From CAYRFU01 sp964423525 (GTDB taxonomy: Bacteria; Vulcanimicrobiota; Xenobia; Xenobiales; JADMJV01), in contig CAYRFU010000045.1 in the NCBI GenBank assembly GCA_964423525.1, positions 1 to 28,343 of the forward strand: 28,343 nucleotides of DNA. Direction: 5' to 3'. Both the position numbers and the translations under genes were made by a program. Positions within the stretch are counted from its first letter, which is position 1; the number at the start of each line of letters is the position of its first letter. Positions 1 through 6,722 of the stretch are shown in pieces. The notes under the pieces were generated by a model. It made no database searches. It was not told the origin of the DNA and saw only the letters and a program-made list of their open reading frames with translations.

Positions 1-74
1 AGCAGCAGGGCTGTTGCCTGCCCCACGCCGCTGCCCGCCCCGGTGACGATAGCGGCGTGGTCTTTTAATTCCAT
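1..74 (-). CDS. fabG: 3-oxoacyl-ACP reductase FabG, N-terminal fragment
   Basis: Only the first 24 codons are inside the window; the gene runs off the left edge. The peptide begins MELKDHAAIVTGAGSGVGQA and shows the TGxxxGxG nucleotide-binding turn of short-chain dehydrogenases. FabG reduces 3-oxoacyl-ACP with NADPH in fatty-acid elongation. The ATG overlaps the end of fabH by 10 bases, so the two are probably translationally coupled. The fabH-fabG order supports FabG over other SDR enzymes, but 24 residues cannot exclude another SDR. Confidence 0.75.
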   Translation of the reverse strand, partial: MELKDHAAIVTGAGSGVGQATALL

Positions 75-1102
75 TGTGGTCTCCTCGCATCTTCTCGGCT
101 CCAGCGGAGGGCTACGGCTCCCCAGGCGAGTCCTCCCCCAAAACCGACCAGCACGACCAGGTCTCCTTTGGCTAGGCGACCCTGGTCGCGGGCTTCGGAG
201 AGGGCCAGGGGAATCGAGGCGCAGGAGGTGTTCCCGTAGCGCTCTAGATTCACGAAAACTTTCTCTTGGGGGACGCCTAGCCGCTTGGCGGCCGATTTGA
301 TAATTCGAATGTTGGCCTGATGGGGAATGAAGAGGCTCACATCTTCAGAGCTAAGCCCGGCCTTCTCGACCGCGCTGAGGGCAGCATCTCCCAGGGCCGA
401 CACGGCGAATCGGAAGACCTCTTTGCCATTCATCTGAAGATTGAAGTCTTCCCGGGCGACCCCCTCGGTGCCACCTGGCAAAGCTCCGGCTCCCGCTGGA
501 ATTTGAAGGTGGTCTCCTCCGCTACCGTCAGCTCCTAGGCAGCACGAGAGAACGCCTTCTCCTTCGTCGACGGGGCCGAGCACTACCGCTCCGGCGCCAT
601 CCCCAAAAAGGACGCAGGTTGTTCGATCGTTCCAGTTCATCACTCTGGACATGGTGTCAGCACCGATCACCAGCACGTAGCGATACACTCCGCTTTTGAC
701 GAATTGAGCCCCGGTGGCCATGGCGTAGGCAAATCCGGAGCAGGCGACGGAGACGTCAAAGGCTCCAGACTGGTGGGCGCCGAGATTGTGTTGAATTCGG
801 CAAGCCGTAGCTGGCATGATCGTGTCAGGGGTCATCGTCCCTACCACGATCAGGTCCAGTTGGTCAGCCGCGATGCCAGCGTCCTCCAGGGCTCGACGGG
901 CCGCCAGGGTGCCGAGGTCGGAGGCGTTCTGGCCCTCGGCCGCAACGCGTCGCTCGTGGATGCCCGTTCGAGTTCGGATCCATTCGTCCGAGGTCTCGAG
1001 AATCGTCTCCAGCTCGGCGTTGGTTAAGATTTTTTCCGGTACATAGTGTCCTAGACCCAAAACCCCTACGGGACGGGTCCGGACCCTTTCACGGGTGGTC
1101 AC
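65..1102 (-). CDS. fabH: Beta-ketoacyl-ACP synthase III (FabH)
   Basis: This 345-residue protein is a KAS III, which condenses acetyl-CoA (or a branched primer) with malonyl-ACP to start type II fatty-acid synthesis in the cytoplasm. The catalytic triad is visible: Cys121 in VACSGFAYAM, His261 in PHQANIR and Asn291 in YGNTSCAS. A thiolase-fold GDGAGAVVL loop lies near residue 167. The length is slightly above the usual 310-335 because of a short N-terminal extension. The start is a GTG, the only plausible start upstream of the conserved PVGVLGLG segment. It lies 9 bases after rpmF and overlaps fabG, so rpmF-fabH-fabG look like one transcript, an order common in bacteria. Confidence 0.95.
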   Translation of the reverse strand: MTTRERVRTRPVGVLGLGHYVPEKILTNAELETILETSDEWIRTRTGIHERRVAAEGQNASDLGTLAARRALEDAGIAADQLDLIVVGTMTPDTIMPATACRIQHNLGAHQSGAFDVSVACSGFAYAMATGAQFVKSGVYRYVLVIGADTMSRVMNWNDRTTCVLFGDGAGAVVLGPVDEGEGVLSCCLGADGSGGDHLQIPAGAGALPGGTEGVAREDFNLQMNGKEVFRFAVSALGDAALSAVEKAGLSSEDVSLFIPHQANIRIIKSAAKRLGVPQEKVFVNLERYGNTSCASIPLALSEARDQGRLAKGDLVVLVGFGGGLAWGAVALRWSREDARRPQWN

Positions 1103-1111
1103 AACCAGGTT

Positions 1112-1303
1112 CTATTCGTCGTCTTCGAACTCGAACTTGATGACCTGCCGGCCTTTGTAGGTCCCACAGGTGAGACAAAGGCGATGTGCCAGCGTAGGGC
1201 TGCCACAATTTTGGCACTTGATCACGTTCGGGGCTCTGAGGGCGTTGTGAGAGCGACGCCGGCGAGTGCGCGACCGCGACATCTTATATTTGGGATGGGC
1301 CAT
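1112..1303 (-). CDS. rpmF: 50S ribosomal protein L32
   Basis: This 63-residue protein has the invariant L32 start MAHPKYKMSRSRTRRRRSHN and a four-cysteine zinc ribbon (Cys30, Cys33, Cys43, Cys46). L32 is a late-assembling large-subunit protein. Because all four cysteines are kept, this is the zinc-dependent form and not the C-minus paralogue made under zinc starvation. The ATG has a strong AGAGGAGG ribosome-binding site 8 bases upstream. It sits between yceD and fabH, which is the common bacterial arrangement. Confidence 0.97.
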   Translation of the reverse strand: MAHPKYKMSRSRTRRRRSHNALRAPNVIKCQNCGSPTLAHRLCLTCGTYKGRQVIKFEFEDDE

Positions 1304-1328
1304 CTCTGAAGCCTCCTCTAGATTTCCT

Positions 1329-1835
1329 CTAAGTTTGTTTGAGTTTCAGTAGTGGCGCCCAACGCGGATCGATGTCTTCGCCTTCGCAGCGACACGAACC
1401 CTCGTTGAGGTTCACACCGCATTGGTCGCAAAGACCTCGGCAGCCGGGTTCACAGACCGGCTGCATCGGCTCGGCGGCCACAACTTCTTGACGAAAGAGT
1501 TCGTCGAAAACCACCCGGGTCTCGCTGTAGGTGAGCAGATTCATTCGGTCTAGCCCACCGACTTCGGCCTCGGCACTGTCTTCGTGAACGAAGCTATCGT
1601 CAACACTCAGTTCTAGCCTCTGCGGGAAGGTCTCGGCACAGCGAGAGCATTCGAGGAGAGCCGTGACCCGTAAGTCGCCCTGCACCACAATGCGGCTTCC
1701 GGCGTTCGTAAGCCGGAGATGGACGTCTAGCGGACCTTCGAGCTCGACCCCTTCGATCTCGGCCGGGCCTTCATAACCAAAGTCTTTCCACAGCCCGGTG
1801 CTCTTTAGGATCTCTTTTATTCCAACCGATAACAT
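1329..1835 (-). CDS. yceD: YceD/DUF177 family protein
   Basis: This 168-residue protein belongs to the DUF177/YceD family, which is linked to 23S rRNA accumulation and is almost always encoded just before rpmF. It has one CxxC pair (Cys63, Cys66) in the family position. A C-terminal Cys-rich patch follows (Cys128, 132, 136, 139, 148, 150), then the typical ending DPRWAPLLKL. The extra cysteines could bind zinc or a cluster; that is inference. There is no clear Shine-Dalgarno before the ATG; a hairpin plus T-run lies 10-30 bases upstream. A sigma70-like promoter precedes it, so this is probably the first gene of the yceD-rpmF-fabH-fabG transcript. Confidence 0.9.
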   Translation of the reverse strand: MLSVGIKEILKSTGLWKDFGYEGPAEIEGVELEGPLDVHLRLTNAGSRIVVQGDLRVTALLECSRCAETFPQRLELSVDDSFVHEDSAEAEVGGLDRMNLLTYSETRVVFDELFRQEVVAAEPMQPVCEPGCRGLCDQCGVNLNEGSCRCEGEDIDPRWAPLLKLKQT

Positions 1836-1844
1836 AGAACACCG

Positions 1845-1865
1845 AAAAACCGAAGTCAGACTTCG
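1845..1865 (-). terminator. Hairpin plus T-run in the yceD leader
   Basis: Read on the minus strand, CGAAGTC and GACTTCG form a perfect inverted repeat around one base (1851-1865), giving a practical stem of CGAAG/CTTCG. GTTTTT follows at once. It lies downstream of the yceD promoter and about 10 bases before the yceD ATG. The simplest reading is a terminator for transcripts from the pyrG-side genes; a leader attenuator is an alternative. Confidence 0.5.
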
Positions 1866-1876
1866 CGCAGGCGCCT

Positions 1877-1906
1877 AGTATACCGGCAGAACCTCCAGGG
1901 TGTCAA
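1877..1906 (-). promoter_or_regulatory. Sigma70-like promoter for yceD-rpmF-fabH-fabG
   Basis: On the minus strand there is a TTGACA -35 box (1901-1906), an 18-base spacer and a TATACT -10 box (1877-1882). Transcription should start near 1870, about 35 bases before yceD. The -35 box overlaps the stop codon of the upstream secreted-protein gene, so the fatty-acid/ribosome operon can be read independently of it. Confidence 0.75.
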
Positions 1907-2787
1907 TGGACCTCGAAGGTCCACTCGCGAAGCCTGCGGTTACCGGCTTTGTCCCGTAACCACAGCTTGGCTCGATGGGTCCCGGGCTCGAGTTCAGGAA
2001 TTTCGACCATCACCGCCGTGGCTGTTCGTTGAGCCCGGCTCGTGTAGTCGCGGCCGTCGATGACCAACTGAATCTTCTCCACCAGGCTTCCGGCCGAGGC
2101 GAAGCGAGCAAAGACGACCGGTAGTTCCGAGGTTGAGCGAGGGCCTGCCGCCTCGATGGTCGGGGGGGTGGGGGCTAACTGTAAGGCCGGCCCCACCCTT
2201 AACGGAGCTTCCCACTCTCCCCGGCGGAAGTGTCCTAGCACAAAAGTTTGGTAGGAGTCCGCTCCTTTGGGAACCCTCCATCGGCCTCGGTAGACCCCGG
2301 GCGAGACCTCCCTCACGGGAATGTTCTGGGCAAAGCCGGCGATGTCGAACGACGCTTCACCGCCACCGGGGGCCCTGAGTTCGACCTCGACCCACTCCCC
2401 CAGAGCGAAAGGTCGTGAAGGAGCCTGCTCGCCATAGGCGTGACCCGCATAAATGGCATAGAGGTCACGAGAAGCGGCGGGGCGCTCGGCTTGAGGATCG
2501 ATGACTTCAAGACGGACGACTCTTCCGGTCTTGTTGCTGCAAACGGCGAGGGCGGGCTTGCCTCGCGGTAGGTCTTCAAGTGAGGCTGGTTGGCCGTTTA
2601 GCAGGATCGTCTTGGCCCCACTGACGTCGAGGTTGATGCCCACCCCGCGCGTCGTGAGGAGAAGATCGCCATAGCGAGCGTCGCCAAAGGCGCCCGTCAC
2701 GGTATGGTTGGGCGAGGCCCACCCCGTCGCCGTCAATAGAAGGAGTTTAAGAAACAGTAACCGGCTGAGCAGATTGTTGGCGTTCAC
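1903..2787 (-). CDS. Secreted protein with C-terminal Ig-like domain, function unknown
   Basis: This is a 294-residue exported protein. It starts with a Sec signal peptide (basic n-region near residue 9, Leu-rich core at 10-20, likely cleavage after GWAS). The final 80 residues resemble a bacterial Ig-like beta-sandwich: a VIDGRDYTS strand pair, then LEPGTHRAKLWLRDKAGN and a last beta strand. The middle part (about 30-210) is not recognised. The start is a GTG inside the last 41 bases of pyrG; the first in-frame stop upstream is 12 bases before it, so no longer start exists. Coupling to pyrG translation is likely, although the function seems unrelated. Confidence 0.8.
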   Translation of the reverse strand: MNANNLLSRLLFLKLLLLTATGWASPNHTVTGAFGDARYGDLLLTTRGVGINLDVSGAKTILLNGQPASLEDLPRGKPALAVCSNKTGRVVRLEVIDPQAERPAASRDLYAIYAGHAYGEQAPSRPFALGEWVEVELRAPGGGEASFDIAGFAQNIPVREVSPGVYRGRWRVPKGADSYQTFVLGHFRRGEWEAPLRVGPALQLAPTPPTIEAAGPRSTSELPVVFARFASAGSLVEKIQLVIDGRDYTSRAQRTATAVMVEIPELEPGTHRAKLWLRDKAGNRRLREWTFEVH

Positions 2788-4393
2788 GATGATGAGTTAG
2801 GGAAGCTCCAATAAACTCCCGGAAGAGGGGGTGGGCTCGATAGGGTCGCGAGAGAAACTCAGGATGGAACTGGCAAGCGACAAACCACGGATGGTTCGGC
2901 AACTCTACGATTTCCACCAGGTTACGGTCGGGGTTTAGGCCGCTAAAGACCAGCCCGTGCTCGGCCAGTTCGCTGCGATAGGAGTTATTGACTTCAAAGC
3001 GGTGGCGGTGACGTTCTTTGACCTCTTCGCACCCATAAGCTTTGGCAGCTCTCGTTGAAGGGGTTAAGCTGCAAGCGTAAGCTCCCAGCCGCATGGAGCC
3101 ACCCATCTGCTTCAGGTTTTTCTGGTCGGGCATGTGGGTGATGACCGGTTGGGCCGTGGCCGGCTCGACCTCGGTCGAGTGGGCTTTGTCCCAGCCGCAG
3201 ACGTGACGGGCAAATTCCACCACGGCCCACTGCAGGCCGTAGCAAATGCCGAAGTAAGGAACTTGGTTCTCGCGAGCATACTGGATAGCTTTCAATTTGC
3301 CCTCCACCCCACGAGCTCCGAAGCCTCCTGGCACCAGAATTCCGTCGGCCCGCTTCAGGATGTCCATCCCTTCCCCCTCATAGAGGGCCGAGGCGTCCAG
3401 GCGGTCGATCTCGACTTTAACATTGTTGGCGATGCCGGCGTGGGTGAGGGCTTCGGCGATGGAAAGATAGGCGTCTTTAATTTCTACGTACTTGCCTACC
3501 AGGGCAATGCGGACTGTCTCTTCTGGTTTCTTCTGTTTGGAGACGATCTCGCGCCAGGCGGCCAGGTCGGGCTCGCGAGTCTCGAGGTTGAGTTTTTGGG
3601 TGACGTAGTCTCCCAGGCCTTGCTTTTCGAGCCGGAGGGGGACTTCATAGATGGTGGGCACGTCCCGGCAGGCAAAAACGGCTTTGGTGGTGACGTCGCT
3701 GTAGAGGGCGATCTTCTTGATGTGCTCCTCGGCCAGGGCCCGACTAGTTCGACAAATAATCACATCGGGCTGGATGCCGATGGCTCGCAACTCTTTGACG
3801 CTGTGTTGGGTCGGTTTCGTCTTGAGCTCTCCGGCGGCACCGATATGAGGCACCAGAGTCACGTGGACATAGAGCACTCGACCGGGTTCAAAATCGTTCT
3901 TGACCTGGCGGATAGCTTCAAGAAAGGGCAGGCCCTCAATGTCTCCCACTGTTCCCCCCACCTCAACGATGGAGACATCGGCGTCACTATCATGAGAGAC
4001 GACCCGAATCATGTGCTTGATCTGGTCGGTGATGTGGGGGATGACCCGGACGGTGTCGCCGAGATAGTCACCCTTTCGCTCCTTTTCGATGACGGCTCCG
4101 TAGACTTTCCCGGTGGTCACGTTGTTCTCGGCCCGCAGCAGGCAGTCGACGTAACGCTCGTAGTGACCCAAGTCGAGGTCAGTCTCGGCTCCATCCGAGG
4201 TCACGTAGACCTCGCCGTGTTGATAAGGGTTCATGGTTCCCGCATCAACATTGATGTAGGGGTCGAGTTTTTGGATGGTCACGGAGTAACCCCGACTTCT
4301 CATCAGGGCTCCCAGAGACGAAGCCACGATCCCCTTCCCCAGGGACGAGACCACGCCCCCCGTCACGAAAATGTAGCGAACCGGTTTAGCCAT
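2747..4393 (-). CDS. pyrG: CTP synthase (glutamine-hydrolysing)
   Basis: This 548-residue enzyme makes CTP from UTP, ATP and glutamine, the last step of pyrimidine nucleotide synthesis. The N-terminal amidoligase domain (about 1-270) opens with the P-loop segment FVTGGVVSSLGKGI. The C-terminal class I glutaminase domain (about 295-530) has nucleophile Cys384, His510 and Glu512. The nucleophile elbow reads GICYGLQ where most PyrG have GICLGMQ, a small change that leaves the Cys in place. Length is normal. The ATG overlaps the upstream hydrolase gene by 8 bases, and the 3' end overlaps the secreted-protein gene by 41 bases. Confidence 0.97.
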   Translation of the reverse strand: MAKPVRYIFVTGGVVSSLGKGIVASSLGALMRSRGYSVTIQKLDPYINVDAGTMNPYQHGEVYVTSDGAETDLDLGHYERYVDCLLRAENNVTTGKVYGAVIEKERKGDYLGDTVRVIPHITDQIKHMIRVVSHDSDADVSIVEVGGTVGDIEGLPFLEAIRQVKNDFEPGRVLYVHVTLVPHIGAAGELKTKPTQHSVKELRAIGIQPDVIICRTSRALAEEHIKKIALYSDVTTKAVFACRDVPTIYEVPLRLEKQGLGDYVTQKLNLETREPDLAAWREIVSKQKKPEETVRIALVGKYVEIKDAYLSIAEALTHAGIANNVKVEIDRLDASALYEGEGMDILKRADGILVPGGFGARGVEGKLKAIQYARENQVPYFGICYGLQWAVVEFARHVCGWDKAHSTEVEPATAQPVITHMPDQKNLKQMGGSMRLGAYACSLTPSTRAAKAYGCEEVKERHRHRFEVNNSYRSELAEHGLVFSGLNPDRNLVEIVELPNHPWFVACQFHPEFLSRPYRAHPLFREFIGASLTHHRERQQSAQPVTVS

Positions 4394-5063
4394 GGCGGAG
4401 AATAATTACCTTCGTTTCCGAGGGCAGCCGGGCCAACTCGATGTCGGTGGCCATGGTGGCTGCATCCTCTACATTACTCATTTTGTCAACGAAGGCCTCG
4501 AGTCCAAACTCACACAGGTCGTGGTTTTCGATTTCCGGAGTCTTGTAGTGCATCGGAAAGACGATCTTGGGTTCGAGCTGGTTGATCAGCAACACGGCTT
4601 CGGTGGGGTCGACGGTCTCCTTGCCGCCTACGGGCAGAAAGACCACATCGACTTTCCCGATAATCTTTTGCTGCATGTCGGTCAGGATATGCCCGATATC
4701 GCCCATGTGAGCGAAGTGAATCCCTTCCCAATACCAGTGCCAGACTGTATTCGGCCCCCGTTTGCGGCCCTGGTAGTTGTCGTGGTGGGTGGGAACGCCG
4801 TGAAAGGTCAACGTTTCTTCGGTCCGAGGGATCGTTAGCTCGTTTTCACACTGGAAGTCGTGGGTTCTCTTGATCACCATCGGACTGCCGTTCACTCGCC
4901 AATCAGCGTTGTGGTCACGATGCTCGTGCGAGATCACCACCACGTCACCGTCGAGGGGCGGAAACTCATAGGGGATGTTGGAGCCGTAGGGGTCGAGGAC
5001 CACCACTGTCCCTTTGGTCGAGGCAACCCGAAAACTGGAATGGCCAAGGTAGCGGATATTCAT
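4386..5063 (-). CDS. Metallo-beta-lactamase-fold metal-dependent hydrolase (UlaG/UPF0173-like)
   Basis: This 225-residue cytoplasmic protein has the HxHxDH metal site as HEHRDH at residues 46-51. It also has the family features GHSSFRV near the N-terminus, MGDIGH in the middle and a late HYKTPE histidine. These match the UlaG/UPF0173 branch of the metallo-beta-lactamase superfamily. The substrate is unknown; family members include an ascorbate-6-phosphate lactonase. A strong GGGAGG ribosome-binding site stands just before the ATG. It sits between the small DUF6812-like gene (24-base gap) and pyrG (8-base overlap). Confidence 0.88.
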   Translation of the reverse strand: MNIRYLGHSSFRVASTKGTVVVLDPYGSNIPYEFPPLDGDVVVISHEHRDHNADWRVNGSPMVIKRTHDFQCENELTIPRTEETLTFHGVPTHHDNYQGRKRGPNTVWHWYWEGIHFAHMGDIGHILTDMQQKIIGKVDVVFLPVGGKETVDPTEAVLLINQLEPKIVFPMHYKTPEIENHDLCEFGLEAFVDKMSNVEDAATMATDIELARLPSETKVIILRHG

Positions 5064-5087
5064 AGAACCTCCCTAGAAATAAGCTGG

Positions 5088-5339
5088 TTAGTAGCCGCGG
5101 CTGGCCGGGGCCACCATCACGACCTGGGACTTATTCACTGCGATAAAGTCCAACGAGTCGAGCGGGGTGCTGCCGGTCACCTCATAGATGTCGGCCCGGG
5201 TCAGGGGGATAAAGCCACGGTCTTTGTTGATCTCGTCTAGCAAGCGCCCCCCAGGCACAACGTGAACGTCTCCTTCGAGGCGATAGGTGTTGGTGAGCAG
5301 GATCACCCGTATCGCTTCTTTGACCGCTCTGGCACACAT
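5088..5339 (-). CDS. Small DUF6812-like protein
   Basis: This 83-residue protein has no signal peptide or membrane segment. Its core reads VILLTNTYRLEGDVHVVPGG, then a LLDEIN helix and FIPLTRADIY, a beta-rich pattern that resembles DUF6812. The family assignment is from memory of the pattern and is tentative; the function is unknown. A GGAGG ribosome-binding site lies 10 bases before the ATG. It is the first gene of the minus-strand set leading into the hydrolase and pyrG, and is divergent from the helicase. Confidence 0.7.
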   Translation of the reverse strand: MCARAVKEAIRVILLTNTYRLEGDVHVVPGGRLLDEINKDRGFIPLTRADIYEVTGSTPLDSLDFIAVNKSQVVMVAPASRGY

Positions 5340-5403
5340 CCAGGGAAAGCCTCCGCTCGATTCATCCTCCGCGCTTTGACATCACCGATCCGATTCCTTT
5401 CCT

Positions 5404-5432
5404 TTGACAGAGGCGGGAGGCGGTGATATACT
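5404..5432 (+). promoter_or_regulatory. Near-consensus sigma70 promoter of the helicase gene
   Basis: TTGACA at 5404-5409, a 17-base spacer and TATACT at 5427-5432 form an almost perfect vegetative promoter. The -10 box ends only 12 bases before the helicase ATG (5445), so transcription should begin about 5-7 bases before the start codon. No Shine-Dalgarno fits in that space; the GGGAGG upstream lies inside the promoter spacer. The mRNA should therefore be nearly leaderless. Confidence 0.8.
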
Positions 5433-5444
5433 CCCGTCGACCCC

Positions 5445-6692
5445 ATGAACCACGAAAAAATTTGGAAACACATCGACGAGAATTCCCAGCGAGTGGCTGA
5501 GAATAATGAACTCGTTCAGCCTGGTGAGACGTTCACTCTCACCAACGACCAACAGAGCGCGATCAAAACCCTCAACGAGTGGATCGCTAGCGGCAAGAAG
5601 CGTATGCTGCTCAAGGCTCCCACCGGCTCGGGTAAGACCGAAGTCTTTTTGAGAGTCTCGGTCGAGCAGGCGCTGCAAAGCGGAAAACCGGTCGTTCTGC
5701 TGATTCCCACCCGGGACCTGGCTCGCCAACAGCACGGTTACTTCAGCGATCGCTTAGACCAGACTGACCTGGTCCCCGAGCAGATGCACGGCGGGATCCC
5801 CCCTCGCCGTCGACGCTCCATTACCGAGAGTTTGGTGGCTGGCAAAGCCCACTTCGCTGTCGGGAGCGCCATGCTGCTTCAGCATCGCAAGTATCGCGAT
5901 CTGCTGGAGGGGGCGGGCCTCATCGTCGTCGACGACGTCAACGCCTTCGATGAAGACGAAGACCTGGTCCATCTCCGCGGTCTCAAGACGCCCATCCTTT
6001 TTGCCACCGCCACTCCCTCTGCGGTGGAGCGATTCCTCAAGTCGGAAAAGGTCTTTGACCATGTCTTCGAGATGAGTCAGATGCCGTTCGACTCGCCTCC
6101 CACCGAGGTTCACAAGATTCCGGCATCTTGGAATGAGAATCCTTTCAGTCAGATCGACCTGGGGATGGATGTTCTGAAGAAGCATGTCGATGCCGGCAGC
6201 CGGATCTACATTATCAGCCGTACTCGGGCCAAGGTCCCGGTGCTCGGCCAGTATATCCGTGATCGCCTGGGCGTCCCAGTTTCCATCCTCCACGGAGAGA
6301 TGGCTGACTCCCGCGAGCATCAGCGGCGTATGCGCAAGGGCAAGGGCGTTACCGAAGACCGCGTCACCATGATGCAGCAGTTCCGCGACCACAAGCCGGC
6401 GGTGTTGGTGGCTACCAATCTGGTGGGCTCGGGTCTTGATATCCCCATGGCCGACATGGTTTTGATCACGGACGCCGACCATTTCGGTGAAGCCGAGGTG
6501 GAGCAGCTTTTGGGCCGAGTCGGTCGTCGCGAACGACCCTCTGATGCGGTTCTCGTCACCGGCACCGTGGCTTCGGCTTCGGCCATGCGGGTCCAGGTCA
6601 AGGCCAACACCCGAGTGCGCAAAGGGAAGGTCGTCCACACCTATCAGCCTCGGCCGGTGGGCCGCCGCCGTCCTTCTCGACGCCTGGTTTAG
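5445..6692 (+). CDS. Compact SF2 DNA/RNA helicase (PriA/RecG/ComFA-like)
   Basis: This 415-residue protein has a full set of superfamily 2 motifs: motif I APTGSGKTE (58-66), Ia PTRDLARQ (88-95), III TATPS (188-192), V ATNLVGSGLDIP (323-334) and VI QLLGRVGRRE (354-363). Motif II is atypical: VVDDVNAF (161-168), with Asp-Asp where DEAD/DEAH helicases have Asp-Glu. The DDVNAF sequence and its context recall ComFA (DEVDAF), but the ComFA zinc finger is absent. The C-terminus is strongly basic and could bind nucleic acid. Substrate and pathway are unknown. The start is the first ATG, read from a promoter that leaves almost no leader. The 3' end converges on the spermidine-synthase-like gene. Confidence 0.85.
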   Translation: MNHEKIWKHIDENSQRVAENNELVQPGETFTLTNDQQSAIKTLNEWIASGKKRMLLKAPTGSGKTEVFLRVSVEQALQSGKPVVLLIPTRDLARQQHGYFSDRLDQTDLVPEQMHGGIPPRRRRSITESLVAGKAHFAVGSAMLLQHRKYRDLLEGAGLIVVDDVNAFDEDEDLVHLRGLKTPILFATATPSAVERFLKSEKVFDHVFEMSQMPFDSPPTEVHKIPASWNENPFSQIDLGMDVLKKHVDAGSRIYIISRTRAKVPVLGQYIRDRLGVPVSILHGEMADSREHQRRMRKGKGVTEDRVTMMQQFRDHKPAVLVATNLVGSGLDIPMADMVLITDADHFGEAEVEQLLGRVGRRERPSDAVLVTGTVASASAMRVQVKANTRVRKGKVVHTYQPRPVGRRRPSRRLV

Positions 6693-6722
6693 GCTCTGTT
6701 TGAGCACACGTAGGGGTGGTTG

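Noticed and set aside
3134..4405. A 423-codon plus-strand frame opposite pyrG
   Set aside because: It is a shadow of pyrG, whose domains and active-site residues are unmistakable.
5754..6707. A 317-codon minus-strand frame opposite the helicase
   Set aside because: It is a shadow of the helicase gene, which has all SF2 motifs and a near-consensus promoter.
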